Below are positions 1 through 10,989 of a stretch of 64,000 bases of DNA, one piece after another (position 1 is the stretch's first letter; every line of letters begins with the position of its first letter). The notes under the pieces were generated by a model. That model was not told the DNA's origin. It saw nothing but the letters and a program-made list of their open reading frames with translations, and did not search any database. The position numbers were made by a program, and so were the translations under genes. The stretch lies in assembly GCA_021234155.1 (NCBI GenBank), contig JAJEKV010000006.1, positions 6,173,727 through 6,237,726 of the forward strand, read 5' to 3'. Source of the DNA: Isoetes taiwanensis (Eukaryota > Streptophyta > Lycopodiopsida > Isoetales > Isoetaceae).

Positions 1-570
1 AAAAGTGTTTTTATATTCATATTTTTAAATAGTCACAAAATTATTTTTATATTTATATTTTTAAATAATCACAAAAAGTGAATTGTATTTAAATTTTTAA
101 ATAATCACAAAAGACTCGTTAAGAGGAGTATCCACCCTTTTAGCCTAGAGCTAATCTCTCCGATTCAAATTGGAGTAGTCATCCGAAGTACGTAGTTAGA
201 GAGGACGCCGAACCGCCACCGCAGACGGTTGCGATTGGATGGCTCTCCAAAGAATGTTTGCAGATCCTCCCGAGCCCCATGTCATGCTCTAGACCTTCAT
301 TCATATCCGCACAAGCTTCCTATAAAACCAAAAGAATATGGCGCTAATATAGTTCATAGAATTATAATAATTTTCTACAACGCACCCCGCATTCCCCGCC
401 GAAGTGGGAGAGTTCCCTCACCGTCAGATAATAGCTGATACAGATAAACAAATGACTCCACGCCCGCGGGCTACTTGTATGTGTCGCTTGTTGGGGCAAA
501 ACCCGTATAGATGTTCCTATGACAATATAACGAAAGTATTAGCTAGTGACATTTAAAGTTCTTATTAAAA

Positions 571-1293
571 TTAATGTGAACTAATATAGCTCTTACGAAT
601 CTATAGTGAAACCCTTTTCCCGACCGGCCCAAATGAGACGCTTTTGCTTTTAGTTGCTTTGTGGGCCCGAAAGCTCTATGTTTGCTTTCTCGGATCCTTT
701 TGCACGCTCAATGCAATCGATTGCAAGGCACACAACATTATCACAAGTTAAAGTGAACGAATGACAAAAAAAAATAAGAAATACCTTGATATCTTCCTTG
801 TGGAGATTAAGTGGTTTAGGGACTTTTGATCAATCGCCTCCTTCTTTTTCGCAAGTCCGCTTCCGGTTCCTTGACCACATGGTGCCTTTGACATAAATCG
901 ATAGATCAACGCCAATATCAAAATAATAAAAACAAGACTATGACTAGGTCATGTACCTCCTTTTCGTGATAAGCTCGCCCATCATCGAAGTGAGCTTCTT
1001 CGCTAAACGCCTTTGCTTTTTCTATCTCCGGGAAACTCTCGTTTTCATTTTATTTTTGACGCCTCTATTTTCGCGTTGGTCATAAGCGCCAAAGCCACCC
1101 CCCCTATACCGCGGGAGGCCATAAACTAGGAGAGATATTATTTGTGACCGTCCCTATTGTAGTATAAAAGACACTTCCCTCATCATCCTTCTTAGGAAGA
1201 GCGCCCCTCAAGCATAAATGGTGGGTATATAAAAGCTTGTTTATGTTCACCGTCAATATACATATCCCGTCCCGATTAAGAACCTTTTGAGCA
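571..1293 (-). pseudogene. Three-exon gene of unknown function, copy 1
   Basis: I do not recognise the family. Exons read at about 957-1293, 785-885 and from about 720 down to the stop at 571-573, separated by introns with GT donors (GGAG|GTACATG; TCAAG|GTATTT). The protein is basic and Lys/Arg-rich. Its C-terminal exon includes DPKANIELGPTKQLKARRK and a GFGGRKGF motif in the better-preserved copy. In copy 1 the first exon keeps the reading across ALPKKDDEGSVFYTTI, which copy 2 breaks, while copy 2 keeps later parts that copy 1 breaks. Splice sites lie at equivalent positions in both copies, which supports a real gene. Its place in a CACTA-like element makes a TNPA-type accessory transposition protein plausible, but no diagnostic motif shows it. 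Confidence 0.5.
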
Positions 1294-1469
1294 CTTTACA
1301 ATGTATTCTAAGTGAAGAGAATGAACAAAACAACAAATTTAGATGACAAAGTACTAATATTTAAGGTTGATATCTTAAATAATATGTTCACATAACTTAC
1401 ATCAAAAAAATTATTATTAATATGATAGTCGGGTATATTCGGGGCCAAATCACCCGCAATTTACGGTCT

Positions 1470-1650
1470 AAAACAAAGCTTAAATGGACGCTTCTTCTTC
1501 AGTGACACGTGGACGCCGCTTTTCGGATCCTTCCCTCTCCAAGTCAGCGAGCGACCATGTTCTTCGGATCCCGAACCCCCGTGATGATCGCCGCGATCTT
1601 GAACGTTGGAGTCCGTTGTTCCACTACTTCTTGACCGGGAAGTAATGAGA
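1470..1650 (-). other. Possible 5' exon of the unknown gene, copy 1
   Basis: The minus strand reads an Arg/Ser-rich stretch here that matches 40896-41104 in copy 2. There it ends near a GTAAGT donor at about 40887-40892. In copy 1 the donor is altered and the frame is interrupted. It could be the N-terminal exon of the gene at 571-1293, but the link is by position only. Confidence 0.25.
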
Positions 1651-1856
1651 GAATGAGCATCTCTAACATCTTCGCAACCAAAGAAATGTTTGGTACGTAG
1701 TGGGATATATATTTAAATTTGAAATCTTCTCCAAGTTCCTTGCATTAGAAAAACTGTTCCCCGCCTCTTGCCTAGAATCCGGGAGTCCATATTACGCCTA
1801 GCGTTCTCAATATTTCAGAACGGAGGCCGATAAATTATCCCATTGGCATTTTTTAG

Positions 1857-1925
1857 TGCCACATCATGAAACCCTACGCTATGCGGTGGCACATCATCAA
1901 ACCCTAGGTTGTGTCACGTCCGCGA
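1857..1925. repeat. Short inverted/direct repeat, GTGCCACATCATGAAACCCTA type
   Basis: Two degenerate copies of a motif containing CCACATCATCAAACCCTA lie side by side. The same motif recurs at 2905-3030, in both orientations, so that stretch can fold back on itself. The copy 2 equivalents are 41283-41360 and 42345-42475. No coding function is visible. Confidence 0.6.
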
Positions 1926-1937
1926 CTTCCTATTGCC

Positions 1938-2513
1938 ACATTCTAGAATGCGATTTTCTACAATGGTGGATAGTGGGTAGCCACACACATGCTAACTACC
2001 CATAAAAATAAAGGGGAAAATCCAATTATATCATTTGACCCCAACAAAATACAATGCTAATAGAGATGGGTTAGTGTACCTGCCGAAAGCTTATCACCGG
2101 ATTAAAAACCCCGCCCTTTCGGGTTTTCGAGGAAAAACCCTAGTGATAAGCCGGCCGCAAGGGGCTTGGACAAACGGAAGGCATAAAAATCGCTCCCAAA
2201 ACCCAATTTAATGGAAATCGGGGGCAGAGATGCGGCCGCTAACGTACACTGCACATCACCAACAAAACAACAAGACAAAAACAAACCTCCCAGAGTGGAG
2301 GGGTTGAGACATAGCGTGCCACGCGATAAAAAATACAATAACAAAGAAGGGGGGGTGGGTTCAAAGAGAATAAGGTAATCACGAGAGAGAAGAGGAAGCG
2401 CCATGAGAAGTCGGCGTAAACGCGCCTAAAATAGCGCGAACTCCCCATCCAGAATGGGCATCGCGCCAAGATGCATGCAAATATATACATGCTCGCCCCA
2501 TTCTAGAATGGCG
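1938..2513 (-). mobile_element. Helitron-like/non-autonomous dispersed element, copy 1a
   Basis: The ends are ATTCTAGAATG motifs, and the body matches 41377-41950 and, inverted, 22101-22800. The right end on the plus strand runs into GGCGATCCGATGTC, which forms a short hairpin with its partner. Reading frames here are shared with the other copies but carry no recognisable protein and are probably incidental. Evidence for the transposon type comes from the 22-kb copy. Confidence 0.5.
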
Positions 2514-2519
2514 ATCCGA

Positions 2520-2900
2520 TGTCACCGGATCGATGGGATTCTAGAATGGGACCCGTATGAAACCAACAAACCGCCCAATACCAAAGGACTTCCTTAACAA
2601 ACTAGGATCGAGGGAAAGGTCACGGGATGAAGGCTAAAGGCCGAAAAGGACAAAGATGAAAGAAATGCCAATTGGCCAAACCAGGCAGGAAGTAGCCCCT
2701 CCCCTGCCTGGAAACAATTCAAAGAGAATAAGGATGCCGAGAGAGAAAGGGAAGGTACCGATGAGAAGTCGAAGTAAACGCGCCTAAAATAAGTTTAACT
2801 CCCAACCGAATGGGCACGCGCTACCGCGATGCATGCAAAACATGCATGCTCGTCCCATTTCGAATGGCGATCCGGATGTCTCGGATCGATGGGATCATAG
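2520..2900 (-). mobile_element. Helitron-like dispersed element, copy 1b (shorter variant)
   Basis: This is a second member lying head to tail with 1938-2513. It has the same conserved ends but a different interior that includes an AGGCAGG...CCTGCCT stem near 2686-2711. It matches 41978-42338 in copy 2. Head-to-tail joining of two members is clearest in copy 2, where one end motif (ATTCTAGAAT) touches the start motif of the next. Confidence 0.45.
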
Positions 2901-3179
2901 TAAGTGCCATGTCATCAAACCCTATAAGGGGGCAGGCCACATCATCAAACCCTTAGATTGTGCCACATGGCATTTACAATCTAGGGTTTGATGATGTAGC
3001 AACACAAAACCTAGGGTTTGACGTCTGTAGCTACACTTTATCTACAAGTTATGATTAATAATTTATTTACATTAATAATAAATTTTTGATTAATAAATTA
3101 CTTTTTTCATTAGTAATTTTGAATAAAAAACATTTATTGGTTGCAACAAGCCTCAAATAGGAAGACAAAATTATATTAA

Positions 3180-4190
3180 TCACTTCTTGCAAGCATTTAA
3201 CAAAGAGCTTAGCTTATCTCAAGTGGATCACCACACTTCATATGTCGTCTCTCTCACAACTATATCAAGAAAGCCCCGCTGCTTTTGAACACATCGGACG
3301 ACGCCGGAAAGCAATAGATGGGCGATCCATGTGCACCAGCTCTCTATCCATCATCATTTGACCTTCATATGTTGGATGATGTCCAATGTGCTAGAATATC
3401 GATCGGTTGGGTTTATCTCAACACACAACCCCATAAGCCGTGATTGCCCGGACAAAATCAAGGAGCATCTCGTGAATGTAGCCCGGGGAATATATGTTTT
3501 ATATCTCATGCCCCCATGATGATTGGTCATCCGATGATGATGTAAAACTCTCTTCCCCCAAGGATGATATCCAGACCGCTCCATCTTGTAGTGTATAACG
3601 GCTCTTCAATTTGGGCATTCGCCTCCAAAAAAAAACGAGGGTCCGGTCCCAATCACCAATAGCCACCCTACACATTTGTAAGGGAGTCATCAAAATGGAG
3701 TTTGACCTTTGCAATTGAGCTTTGTGTGTCCAACCTGAGCGTGGATGGCATAGACTCTTTCCTGCAAGAGCGAGAGCTATTTCGACGCATTTATACACAC
3801 GAAGTCTCATTTTGGCTTTCCACTCCGCGACTTATCTTCATATCAGCCCTTCTTGGAGCACTATGTATTGCATTTGACCATCTCCTATAAGAAGAGAATT
3901 GGCTCTAAGATGGTCAAGTACTTCTGCAAAGGTTCCTCCATTCATGAATGGTAAGACTACCATTGGTCCCTCGGGGCTCATCTCCAAAAGACCTCGTGGG
4001 CAAGTCCAAGGGTGTGGCCACCGCCGGACTTGGGCTCTTGAAACGGATATACTTGTCAGCCAACAACCATGATGCAGCCTCTATCTTGGCCTCTCCACAC
4101 AATGCCAAAGATAATAATCATCTTGATTAAAGTACGTGGTTCCCAAGATCCGATTTGGCATATCCGCGCCTTGTTTACTACCAATGCACT
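3180..4190 (-). pseudogene. Protein-kinase-like gene remnant, copy 1
   Basis: This is the decayed counterpart of 42620-43640. On the minus strand it still reads AIGDWD (in the place of the kinase DFG motif), SSWGHEI, and, after a frameshift, EINPTDRYSSTLDIIQHMK, which resembles kinase subdomain XI. Upstream fragments at 3914-4108 keep WLLADKYIRFKSPSP. Frames are interrupted many times, so no intact product is expected from this copy. See the copy 2 entry for the full argument. Identification as kinase-like is inference from motif order. Confidence 0.45.
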
Positions 4191-4960
4191 TTATTAACTC
4201 CAACAAAGATCCATGGAATGTTGTCACAAATGACATTTATCAAGGAGCATAAAATGATAATCTAGCCCCCGCATTCAATAGAGCCCCACCATGGATAAGA
4301 CTATCTAACTCCTTCATTCCGCTCATCTTTGAGATCAAGCATCGACACTTGTGATCTTTGGCGCTAACCTTTGCACTTCGCTAATGACTAGCCCGATCGG
4401 GTCCTTAATGATGCCTTCAAAGTGAGGGGCTCATAAGCGGCACTTTTATACTTAAGTAGCATCCTAATTCCGCCTCGTGATTGCAAACCCTAAGACTTTT
4501 AAGTTCTTCTCATCATATCTTCCAACTCGTGACTGCCCTCGCCACTCTCCCATAATTCAAGCACTTTACATCCTTCCTCAACTCCGATGCTACAAAACGT
4601 TAATCCGATCATCGCTTGCATATGTCGTCTCCTGCCTGGGCTCAAAAGTATATTTGATTCGGGACGAGGATGCTCTCTAATTTACCTAACATCTCGTCCT
4701 TCCATCGAGGCCATTTTATGCCTACAAACAAAACAAAAAATAATGAATAAAAAGCCAAGCATGCACACAAAGTAAATGCAACATAATACGACAATATCAA
4801 ACATGTATGCATCATATAATCATTACTTATAACACTTCCTATGACTACTAATACCTTTATCCGATCCCCCCAAAAGCAAGAAAAAAAAGGAAGAAGAAAC
4901 AAGAAAACTAAATAGGTTAGATTAGTATTCAGACCCACTCACTAATTTACATTCAGATAC
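4190..4960 (-). other. Decayed upstream exons of the kinase-like gene, copy 1
   Basis: Short minus-strand reading stretches correspond to the copy 2 region 43700-44200, which includes a Lys/Glu-rich stretch (KDEQMKELDSLIHGG in copy 2). No initiation codon or promoter can be assigned. The rest of the interval shows nothing I can support. Confidence 0.25.
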
Positions 4961-5260
4961 TAGTTAATTAGTTAGCAGATAGTCCCGAATTTAGTTAACT
5001 TTTTTTAACCAAAAACACTACCTAAACTTATCTTCGCACCTTGTTCTGGGATTAGTTAGCAAAATTAACTAAAATTAACTAAATTAGAAATTAGCACTAT
5101 AGAGGTCACTTTAAGTTTAGTTAATTGTACATATAATTTTATGCCTTTACTAACTTAACTAGACATGTTCAAAATAATTTAGTTAAATTAGTTGGGTTAT
5201 TTTTTACCAAAGCTTTTAGTGCCAATTAGTACTCACATTGGGTTAGCCTAACCTATTTTT
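4960..5260. repeat. TTAGTTAA-rich AT tract, copy 1
   Basis: Repeated TTAGTTAA, AATTAACTAAA and TTAGTTAGC motifs occur in both orientations over about 300 bp. The tract is shared with 44400-44720. There is no coding potential. It could be a subterminal binding-site array or simply a decayed AT-rich repeat. Confidence 0.55.
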
Positions 5261-5339
5261 TTAACTAGCATGGGTGTGAAGGGAATCATCCAGCCATCGC
5301 TAATCCTATCCTAGCGCTACCCTAGCTAAAACATAATAA

Positions 5340-5700
5340 ACGTGAATTAAGGTTCAACACCGGGTCCTCCCACTCGCTGTGAGGGACTCATGTCATTGCC
5401 AGAGCCTAGCCACATCTACCTAAGAATGAGAAGAAAAGTGGACTTGGACCCGGGACCTAGTCCTCTCCACGCAAGGTGGAGCCGACTGCGTCTTGAACAA
5501 GCCACTACAATTTTATTTTAAACCTAAAAAATAACAAGTCGAAGGAACCTGAAGTGGATTCCAACCCGTGTGCCCTTGAATGTTCACCATTAACCTAGGA
5601 AACATTTATGATTGTAGTGAAAGTGGACTTCAACCCGGGCACATGGTCCTCCCCACTCTAGGTGGAGCCGACCTGCGGCCCTTGAACAAGCTTTACCCAT
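5340..5700 (-). repeat. Tandem about 110-bp repeats with a tRNA B-box-like motif, copy 1
   Basis: Three to four degenerate units each contain GTGGACTT..AACCCGGG, GGTCCTCCCCACTC..GGTGGAGCCGAC and CCTTGAACAAGCCACT. On the minus strand the best copy (in block 2) reads GGTTCGAAGTCC, one base away from the Pol III B-box consensus. They may be SINE- or tRNA-derived repeats. No cloverleaf can be drawn, so I do not call tRNA genes. Confidence 0.5.
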
Positions 5701-5814
5701 CAATTTTTTTAACCTACTTAAAACTATAAAAATAAAATGCAAGTGCATCAACTACTTACCAAAATAGGACGCTGTACAAGATCCTCGTCGTCCAAATCGT
5801 AATAGAAAGCTGCA

Positions 5815-6690
5815 ACAGAAGTAACAAAGCATTAGAAGAATAAGAACAAAGAAGAAAAAGATCGAAGAAGAAAGAAAGGAAAAAAAGGGGGGGGGGGGGG
5901 AAAAACAAGAGATAGAAATAAAACAAGAGAAAGAAATAAGAGAATAGAAGGGAAGAAATAAGGATAGAATAGAGAAGAAATAAGAGAAGAAACAAGAAAA
6001 GAATGAAGAAAAATAAGAGGAAATAAGAGAAGGGAAGGAATAGAATGGAAGGAAGAAAGCCAAGTGAAGGGAAAGAAAAGGATCGAATGGAAAGTGAGGG
6101 AAGAAATGTGAAGAATAAGAAACAAATGAAGAATGAAGAAATGAAATTAAAAAAGAATGAAGAATAAGAAATGAAAAACAATGAAGAATAAGAAATGAAA
6201 AAAAATGAAGAATAAGGAAGGGAAGAGAAGAAAGAAATGAGGGAAGGGAGGGGAAAGAATGAGGAATGAGAAAGCATGAGAAAGAATGGAAATGAGAAAC
6301 AAATGAGAAAGCATGAGAAAGAAATGAGAAAGAAATGAGAAAGCATGAGAAAGAAATGAGAAAAAGAAATGAGAAAGAAATGAGAGAAAGAGTGAGGAAT
6401 AAAGAATGAGAAAGTATGAGGAAGAAAGAAATGAGAAAGAATGAGGAAGAAAGAATGAGAAAGAAATGAGGAAAAAGAAGAAATATGGGAAGAAAGAATG
6501 AGGAAAGAATGAAGCATGGAAGAAGGAGGGAAGAAATGAAGCATGAGGAAGAATGAGGAAGAAATGAATGAGGGAAGGAAGAGAAAGAAGGAGGAAGAAT
6601 GAACATGAGGCATGGAAGAATGGGAAGAAAAAAAATCAAGAACAAAGAAGAAGAGGAAGGAAAGGAAAAAAAAGAGGAAGGTTGGGCATG
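5815..6690 (+). repeat. Polypurine tract (GAAAGAAATGAGAAAG-type), copy 1
   Basis: About 875 bp are almost entirely A and G on the plus strand, built of GAAA, GAGG, AATGAG and AAGAATGAG words. A G-run of about 14 lies near 5887-5900. Long open frames on the minus strand are Phe/Ser/Leu-only and are low-complexity artefacts. The copy 2 equivalent is 45275-46125. Confidence 0.9.
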
Positions 6691-6749
6691 CACCATTCAA
6701 TCCAAAAACCTATTCAATCTTAAAAACATGATATACTAACCTTAGAATA

Positions 6750-7500
6750 GTTGCTTGCGTAGATCAGGCGGCACTAGCTACCGCCGGATCGCCCAAGAAC
6801 CTCAAGAAGTAGGGCAAAAGAAGTTCGAAAAGCCCGGCTTTCAAGGGTTCAAAAAATATTACGTAGCCGTCAAGAGCGACGCCACGCCGCATGCATCGTT
6901 ATTTCAAAATTGTATAAATACGATAAATACGGCCTTTATTGCCACATGCGATTCCCTCGCTGACATTTATTTTGTTATAGCGACGCTATTTTTTGCATCT
7001 TTTTTAATGTGATGCCCAGCTAAAGTTTGTCCTTAGGCTTATTTGAACAAACCCCGAGGCATGCATGCAAATAATCACATTCCGGATTCTATTACTACCA
7101 AATAAAATTGTGCTGGTTTCAAGTCGACCGCTGCTCCCCGGGGACGGCCGCCTCAGACGCTTTTCAGCGGCTTTGACAGTTCTCCCGACCGATCTTGATT
7201 TTTTTGGTCCCGTTCCGAGCTGGATCCTGAAACGGAGGATTCAACGGCCGATATATAGGGAACCGAGCTTCCGGAGGGTGTCTATTAGCATATTAGCCCC
7301 AGGGCTGGCGCTTTGGGGACAGTCAGCCTCTGAACGCTTTGGGGTCCCGGCCTCGGGACGGGACTCTCACCGAGGTGGCCATTCAAAGTCCTCACTTTGT
7401 TTGACTTGGGAAGGGTGCCACCATGCTTAGGCTCAACAACGTCAGCCTTGGACCGCTCTAACCCCAACGCTTTGTCCGGACCTTATCCTAAAATTTTGGA
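6750..7500. repeat. GC-rich module, copy 1, related to the 1-kb units at 51-59 kb
   Basis: The segment around 7130-7480 matches the recurrent unit of the 57-59-kb array: a TTTGACA..TTCTC..GACCGATCT stretch, an AACGGAGGATTCAACGG motif, GGGGAACCGAGC, and CTTGTTTGACTTGGG. It also contains GCCGCATGC, a decayed form of the GTCGCATGCGAC palindrome of copy 2 (46304-46335). Open frames on both strands have no recognised domain. Confidence 0.65.
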
Positions 7501-9142
7501 AATTTTCCCCTTATGCTGGTGATGACCATGGAAGCAGCCTGACCAAAACCATAATTTAATTCCATGCCATGCATTAACTACGAATTTATGAACCATAAAT
7601 GCAATAAAATGCATAACTAAAAGAGGTGTAACAAAAAGGCTTAGTCTCCCTCAGGGGCAAATAAGGCGGGCGGACATTAAAAAAATTTCCACTTGAAAGC
7701 AATCTTTCAACAAAGTGTACAATTGTTTCCGAAACAAAACCAGCTCATTACAAGTTAGTTATGCCAATCCATGTCAAATAGTTTTAGGGAGGGTGAAAGC
7801 CAAAACAAAACCCCTTCTAGCGAACCGCAAGTCACAGTGGTTTGCGCTCGGTGGCCCTCTTTGTCAGATTTAATGGACCTTTGCTACCGTGTTCTCGACA
7901 TGCACATCGACCTTAATTTTGGTCCATTAGCTTGTTTTTAGTTGTACCTAAGTGTTGTTTTATGCCAAAACAACACCAAAATGGCCCCAAAAAGTCCACG
8001 GCCCGCTTATCCGATTTTACAAAGAGACAAAGTGGTTTTTTGGCAAAACATCCCCATCGTGGGTTTTTCCGGCAAAATTTTTGTTTTTGGGTCAACGGTC
8101 CTTTTTTCACTATTGTTTTACTTAACTTTTGTCAACGCGGTGTTTTTTTCGACCGTTGTTTTTGGAGGAGTCACGCTGTTTGTTTCTCTCCAAGTAAATA
8201 CCCGTAGGTTTTTATATATTACACACGTAAAAAATAAAATTACAATGTCAAAAGTAAGATGGTTTTTAAAAATTACATATCATTTAGCAAAGTGCCACAT
8301 GTGTTACCTAAAGCTAGCTATTCTTTTAATGCTACTAACCGCTGTTTTTCTAAAAAGTTCACATATAGAAAAGAATTATTATGACATATAGAAAATCTAG
8401 GTTGCTTTTTAATGTGTTGTTTTTAACCAATGAAATATTGACATGTAGCCGCATTTTTAATTAAAAACATAATTTAACCAATTAAATATCGGACATCGCG
8501 GGCATACTTTTAATTAAAAAATTGTTATGACACGTGAGAAAAAAAAGAAGGTGTTGTTTCTAATATCTTTAACCAATTATATTGGACATCGGCTATTGAT
8601 CATTTCTAAACCGTGATTTTTTCAAAACATAGTCTTACTAAGAGGAAAAACACAACATTATTCAAACCGCAGAAAAACACACAACATTATTCAAATCGTG
8701 AGGGCAAGCGCTATTTGAAAGCATCATTTGAATGCAAATAGAATGAATACGTAATTGTGGAACTTGCATTAAACTAAGTTTTCTTTGAAATACCGATTTG
8801 AATTCATTCAAATTTTACACTTCAATTTGCCTGAAACACAAAGTTATATTTTTCATAAATTTATATACACTATGAAATCATCTTCGGGGTTTAAAATAAA
8901 TATTTGCTTTGTTCACAAACCGATAACTAGTAGAACAAGTCAAATTCAAAGAGAAAAAGAAAGACCAAGCTTTTTCTACAAGCCGCATTATTTGCGCGCA
9001 ATGTTAAATATAGTCTTCTATAGCGGTTATTAGTAATAAGTTTAATATCATATATGTCCGCAGCATATCCGCAAGAAACAAAGAAAAGTGTTGAACTCGC
9101 ATAAAAATCATGTTCAAACAAACTTAGAAACAGAGTTAAAAA
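7500..9142. other. AT-rich noncoding remainder of block copy 1
   Basis: This stretch matches 46980-48570. It contains CATGCATTAACTACGAATTTATGAA, also found in the 57-59-kb units, and a segment around 7920-8200 with open frames on both strands that read no known domain. I see no gene here. Confidence 0.5.
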
Positions 9143-9582
9143 ATTTGTGGTTTAAGGACACCCCCTTACACCAACACCTTGCACTCGATCATGGCCCTTT
9201 GGATTTGAGCTTAAGGACCATTTAAGATGATCCCATCATCGCCCATGATCAAGTGCTACCTTCGATTTACCCGGTGCGAGTACTAGATGCTATCAACCCC
9301 AGGGTTTAAGCTGGGGCTCTGCGATCATCATCGCGCGCGATCGCTTTGACCTTCACCATGACCCCCTATGGCGGTGTGTGGAGCCCCACATGGTAGGCGT
9401 GAGGGAACGCCGACCGATGTCCCATCGCCAGCACCATGCCTTTTCTTCTCTCTGCGCATTTTATTGGTCATGCGCGTGCATGTTGTGCCTGGGGGCATGC
9501 CAAGGCTTATCCATCACGCCACGCCCACATGTTCCCAGTTACACGGCATATGTATTTCACTAGCTAGAATACATGCGCGGAG
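9143..9582 (-). other. 3' region of the chromovirus; possible 3' LTR
   Basis: This unique 440 bp lies between the end of the integrase frame and the junction with block copy 1. On the minus strand it ends ...AACCACA next to the junction, and a TGTAACTGGG start is available near 9545, so a short LTR of about 400 bp is possible. No matching copy is found upstream of gag, so a complete LTR pair cannot be shown. A CAAAGCGATCGCGCGCGATGATGATCGC hairpin-like stretch lies near 9325-9350. Confidence 0.3.
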
Positions 9583-10960
9583 CTAGAGGCTAACTAAGAA
9601 GCATACTAAGCTAACCTCTGGGCGAGTCGGGCTCGACCAAGTTAGGAGGCGACTTCGCCCATCAAACTCCTTCATAAAATCTGGGTATTGCTTCTCCAAA
9701 TCCTGCTTCAATACCCATGTGTGGCGTCTTCCACGGGCAAGTGCTTCCACTTAACCAAATATTGGAGGCGAGACCTCCTAGTCTTCTTGAATGACTTATC
9801 AACAAGTAACTTCGGGCACAATTTCCACTTGCTCTTAGTCATTTCCAACAAAGTTGGGTATCCAAAACCTCCTCGGGGTTAGGATTGTGCCTTTTAATAA
9901 ACTTACGTGGAAAACCTTGTGAACTTTAAGATGGGCGGAAGATCCAACTTGTAGGCTTGGGAGCCCTCTCTCCAAAATCTTGAGCGGACCAGCCCACCTA
10001 GGGGCAAGCTTCTTGCAACTCCCAATCGAAGCTTAGCTTGCTTGACCTTGATCTTCAACCCTGCGCTATTGCCTACCTTGAACTCTCTTACGGTTGTGGC
10101 ATGTCGGCTACACTCTTTGCCGACTTCTTGCTGCTAGGAGGTAACCCCTTACTTCTTCCACTAAGCTGCTGCATATCTCCAAGCATTTGTTGGGATACTT
10201 CAACCTTTGACGGGATTGTGCCAAGTATCAGGGGTTAAGGCTTGGTACGTAATTTACCATGAAAGGAGACATCTGAGATGACTCCTGTTTGGCACTATTG
10301 TAGGCAAATTCCACCAAGTGGATGTACTCATCCCACTTGGACTGCTTATTCCACACAAAGCTTCTAAGCATATCTTCAATGATTCGATTCGTCCTCTCCG
10401 TCTGACCATCGTTTGGGGATGATAAAGGCATTGCTCATGGAGAGCCGATGCGAATGGTCTAAAGAGGTCCTGCCAAAAAGCACTCATAAACTTGGAATCT
10501 CTATCCGATATTATCTCCCGAGGCATGCCATGGAGCCTAAAAATCTCCTTTACAAATAGCTTGGCAGTATCTAATGCGGTGTCCGTAGTCCTACAAGGCA
10601 CAAAATGTGCCATCTTAGATAACTTGTCTACGACAACCATCAATGCATCCTTGCCTCGAAGAGTTCTAGGGAGTCCGGTGATAAAATCCATACTTATGAC
10701 CTCCCACTTAGCATTTAGCGGGCCCAATGGCTCTAAGGCACCTGGAGGTGAAGTTGTTCGGCTTTAGATCTCATTGAGACTGGCATTCGAATATATCGGC
10801 TATCTGCTTCTTCATCTATAGTTTGGAAAGATCTCGGCGAGAAATAGCTACTCATTTGAATCTTGAGTAGGTCTTCATAAACCCTGAACATGCCTCGATT
10901 GCTATTGGGCTATTATGTGTGTCATGAAGAATTAGCTTCCTTACCCCGATGATTCGGGCA
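9583..10960 (-). pseudogene. Integrase with C-terminal chromodomain (pol fragment)
   Basis: This is the pol C-terminus, which in intact relatives joins new cDNA to host DNA and steers it to chromatin. From about 10960 the H2C2 zinc-finger region is recognisable (HDTHNSPIA, then a frameshift). The core reads ISMDFITGLP, VVVDKLSKMAHF, HGMPREIISDRDSKF and, after a frameshift near 10400, DGQTERTNRIIEDML, giving the D, D and E of the catalytic triad. At 9600-9800 the frame DKSFKKTRRSRLQYLVKWKH, followed by ATW and QDLEKQYPDF, is a chromodomain. The Trp of the aromatic cage is present (VKWKHL), the third cage position is Leu and no first-position aromatic is obvious. That resembles the incomplete-cage chromodomains of many plant chromoviruses. 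Confidence 0.93.
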
Positions 10961-10989
10961 CACACAACTTATGCTTATGATACAACAAG

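Larger units (their letters stand above)
1..9142. repeat. Copy 1 of a 9.1-kb duplicated block (truncated CACTA-like element)
   Basis: This stretch aligns end to end, in the same orientation, with 39427-48570. It shares the leader with TTTTTAAATA motifs, two minus-strand gene remnants, the Helitron-like units, the TTAGTTAA-rich stretch, the polypurine tract and the GC-rich module. Homology begins at base 1, so the copy continues outside the window on the left. It stops abruptly at about 9142, after GAGTTAAAAAA, where unrelated retroelement sequence starts. Many small differences from copy 2 fall at CG and CACGTG sites. I infer a second member of the CACTA-like family whose right half was deleted or displaced. 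Confidence 0.9.

Noticed and set aside
5752-6700. Two 314-codon minus-strand ORFs across the polypurine tract (and a 309-codon ORF at 45201-46130)
   Set aside because: They consist almost only of Phe, Ser, Leu and Ile because the opposite strand is nearly pure purine. Overlapping frames are equally open, as expected for low-complexity DNA.
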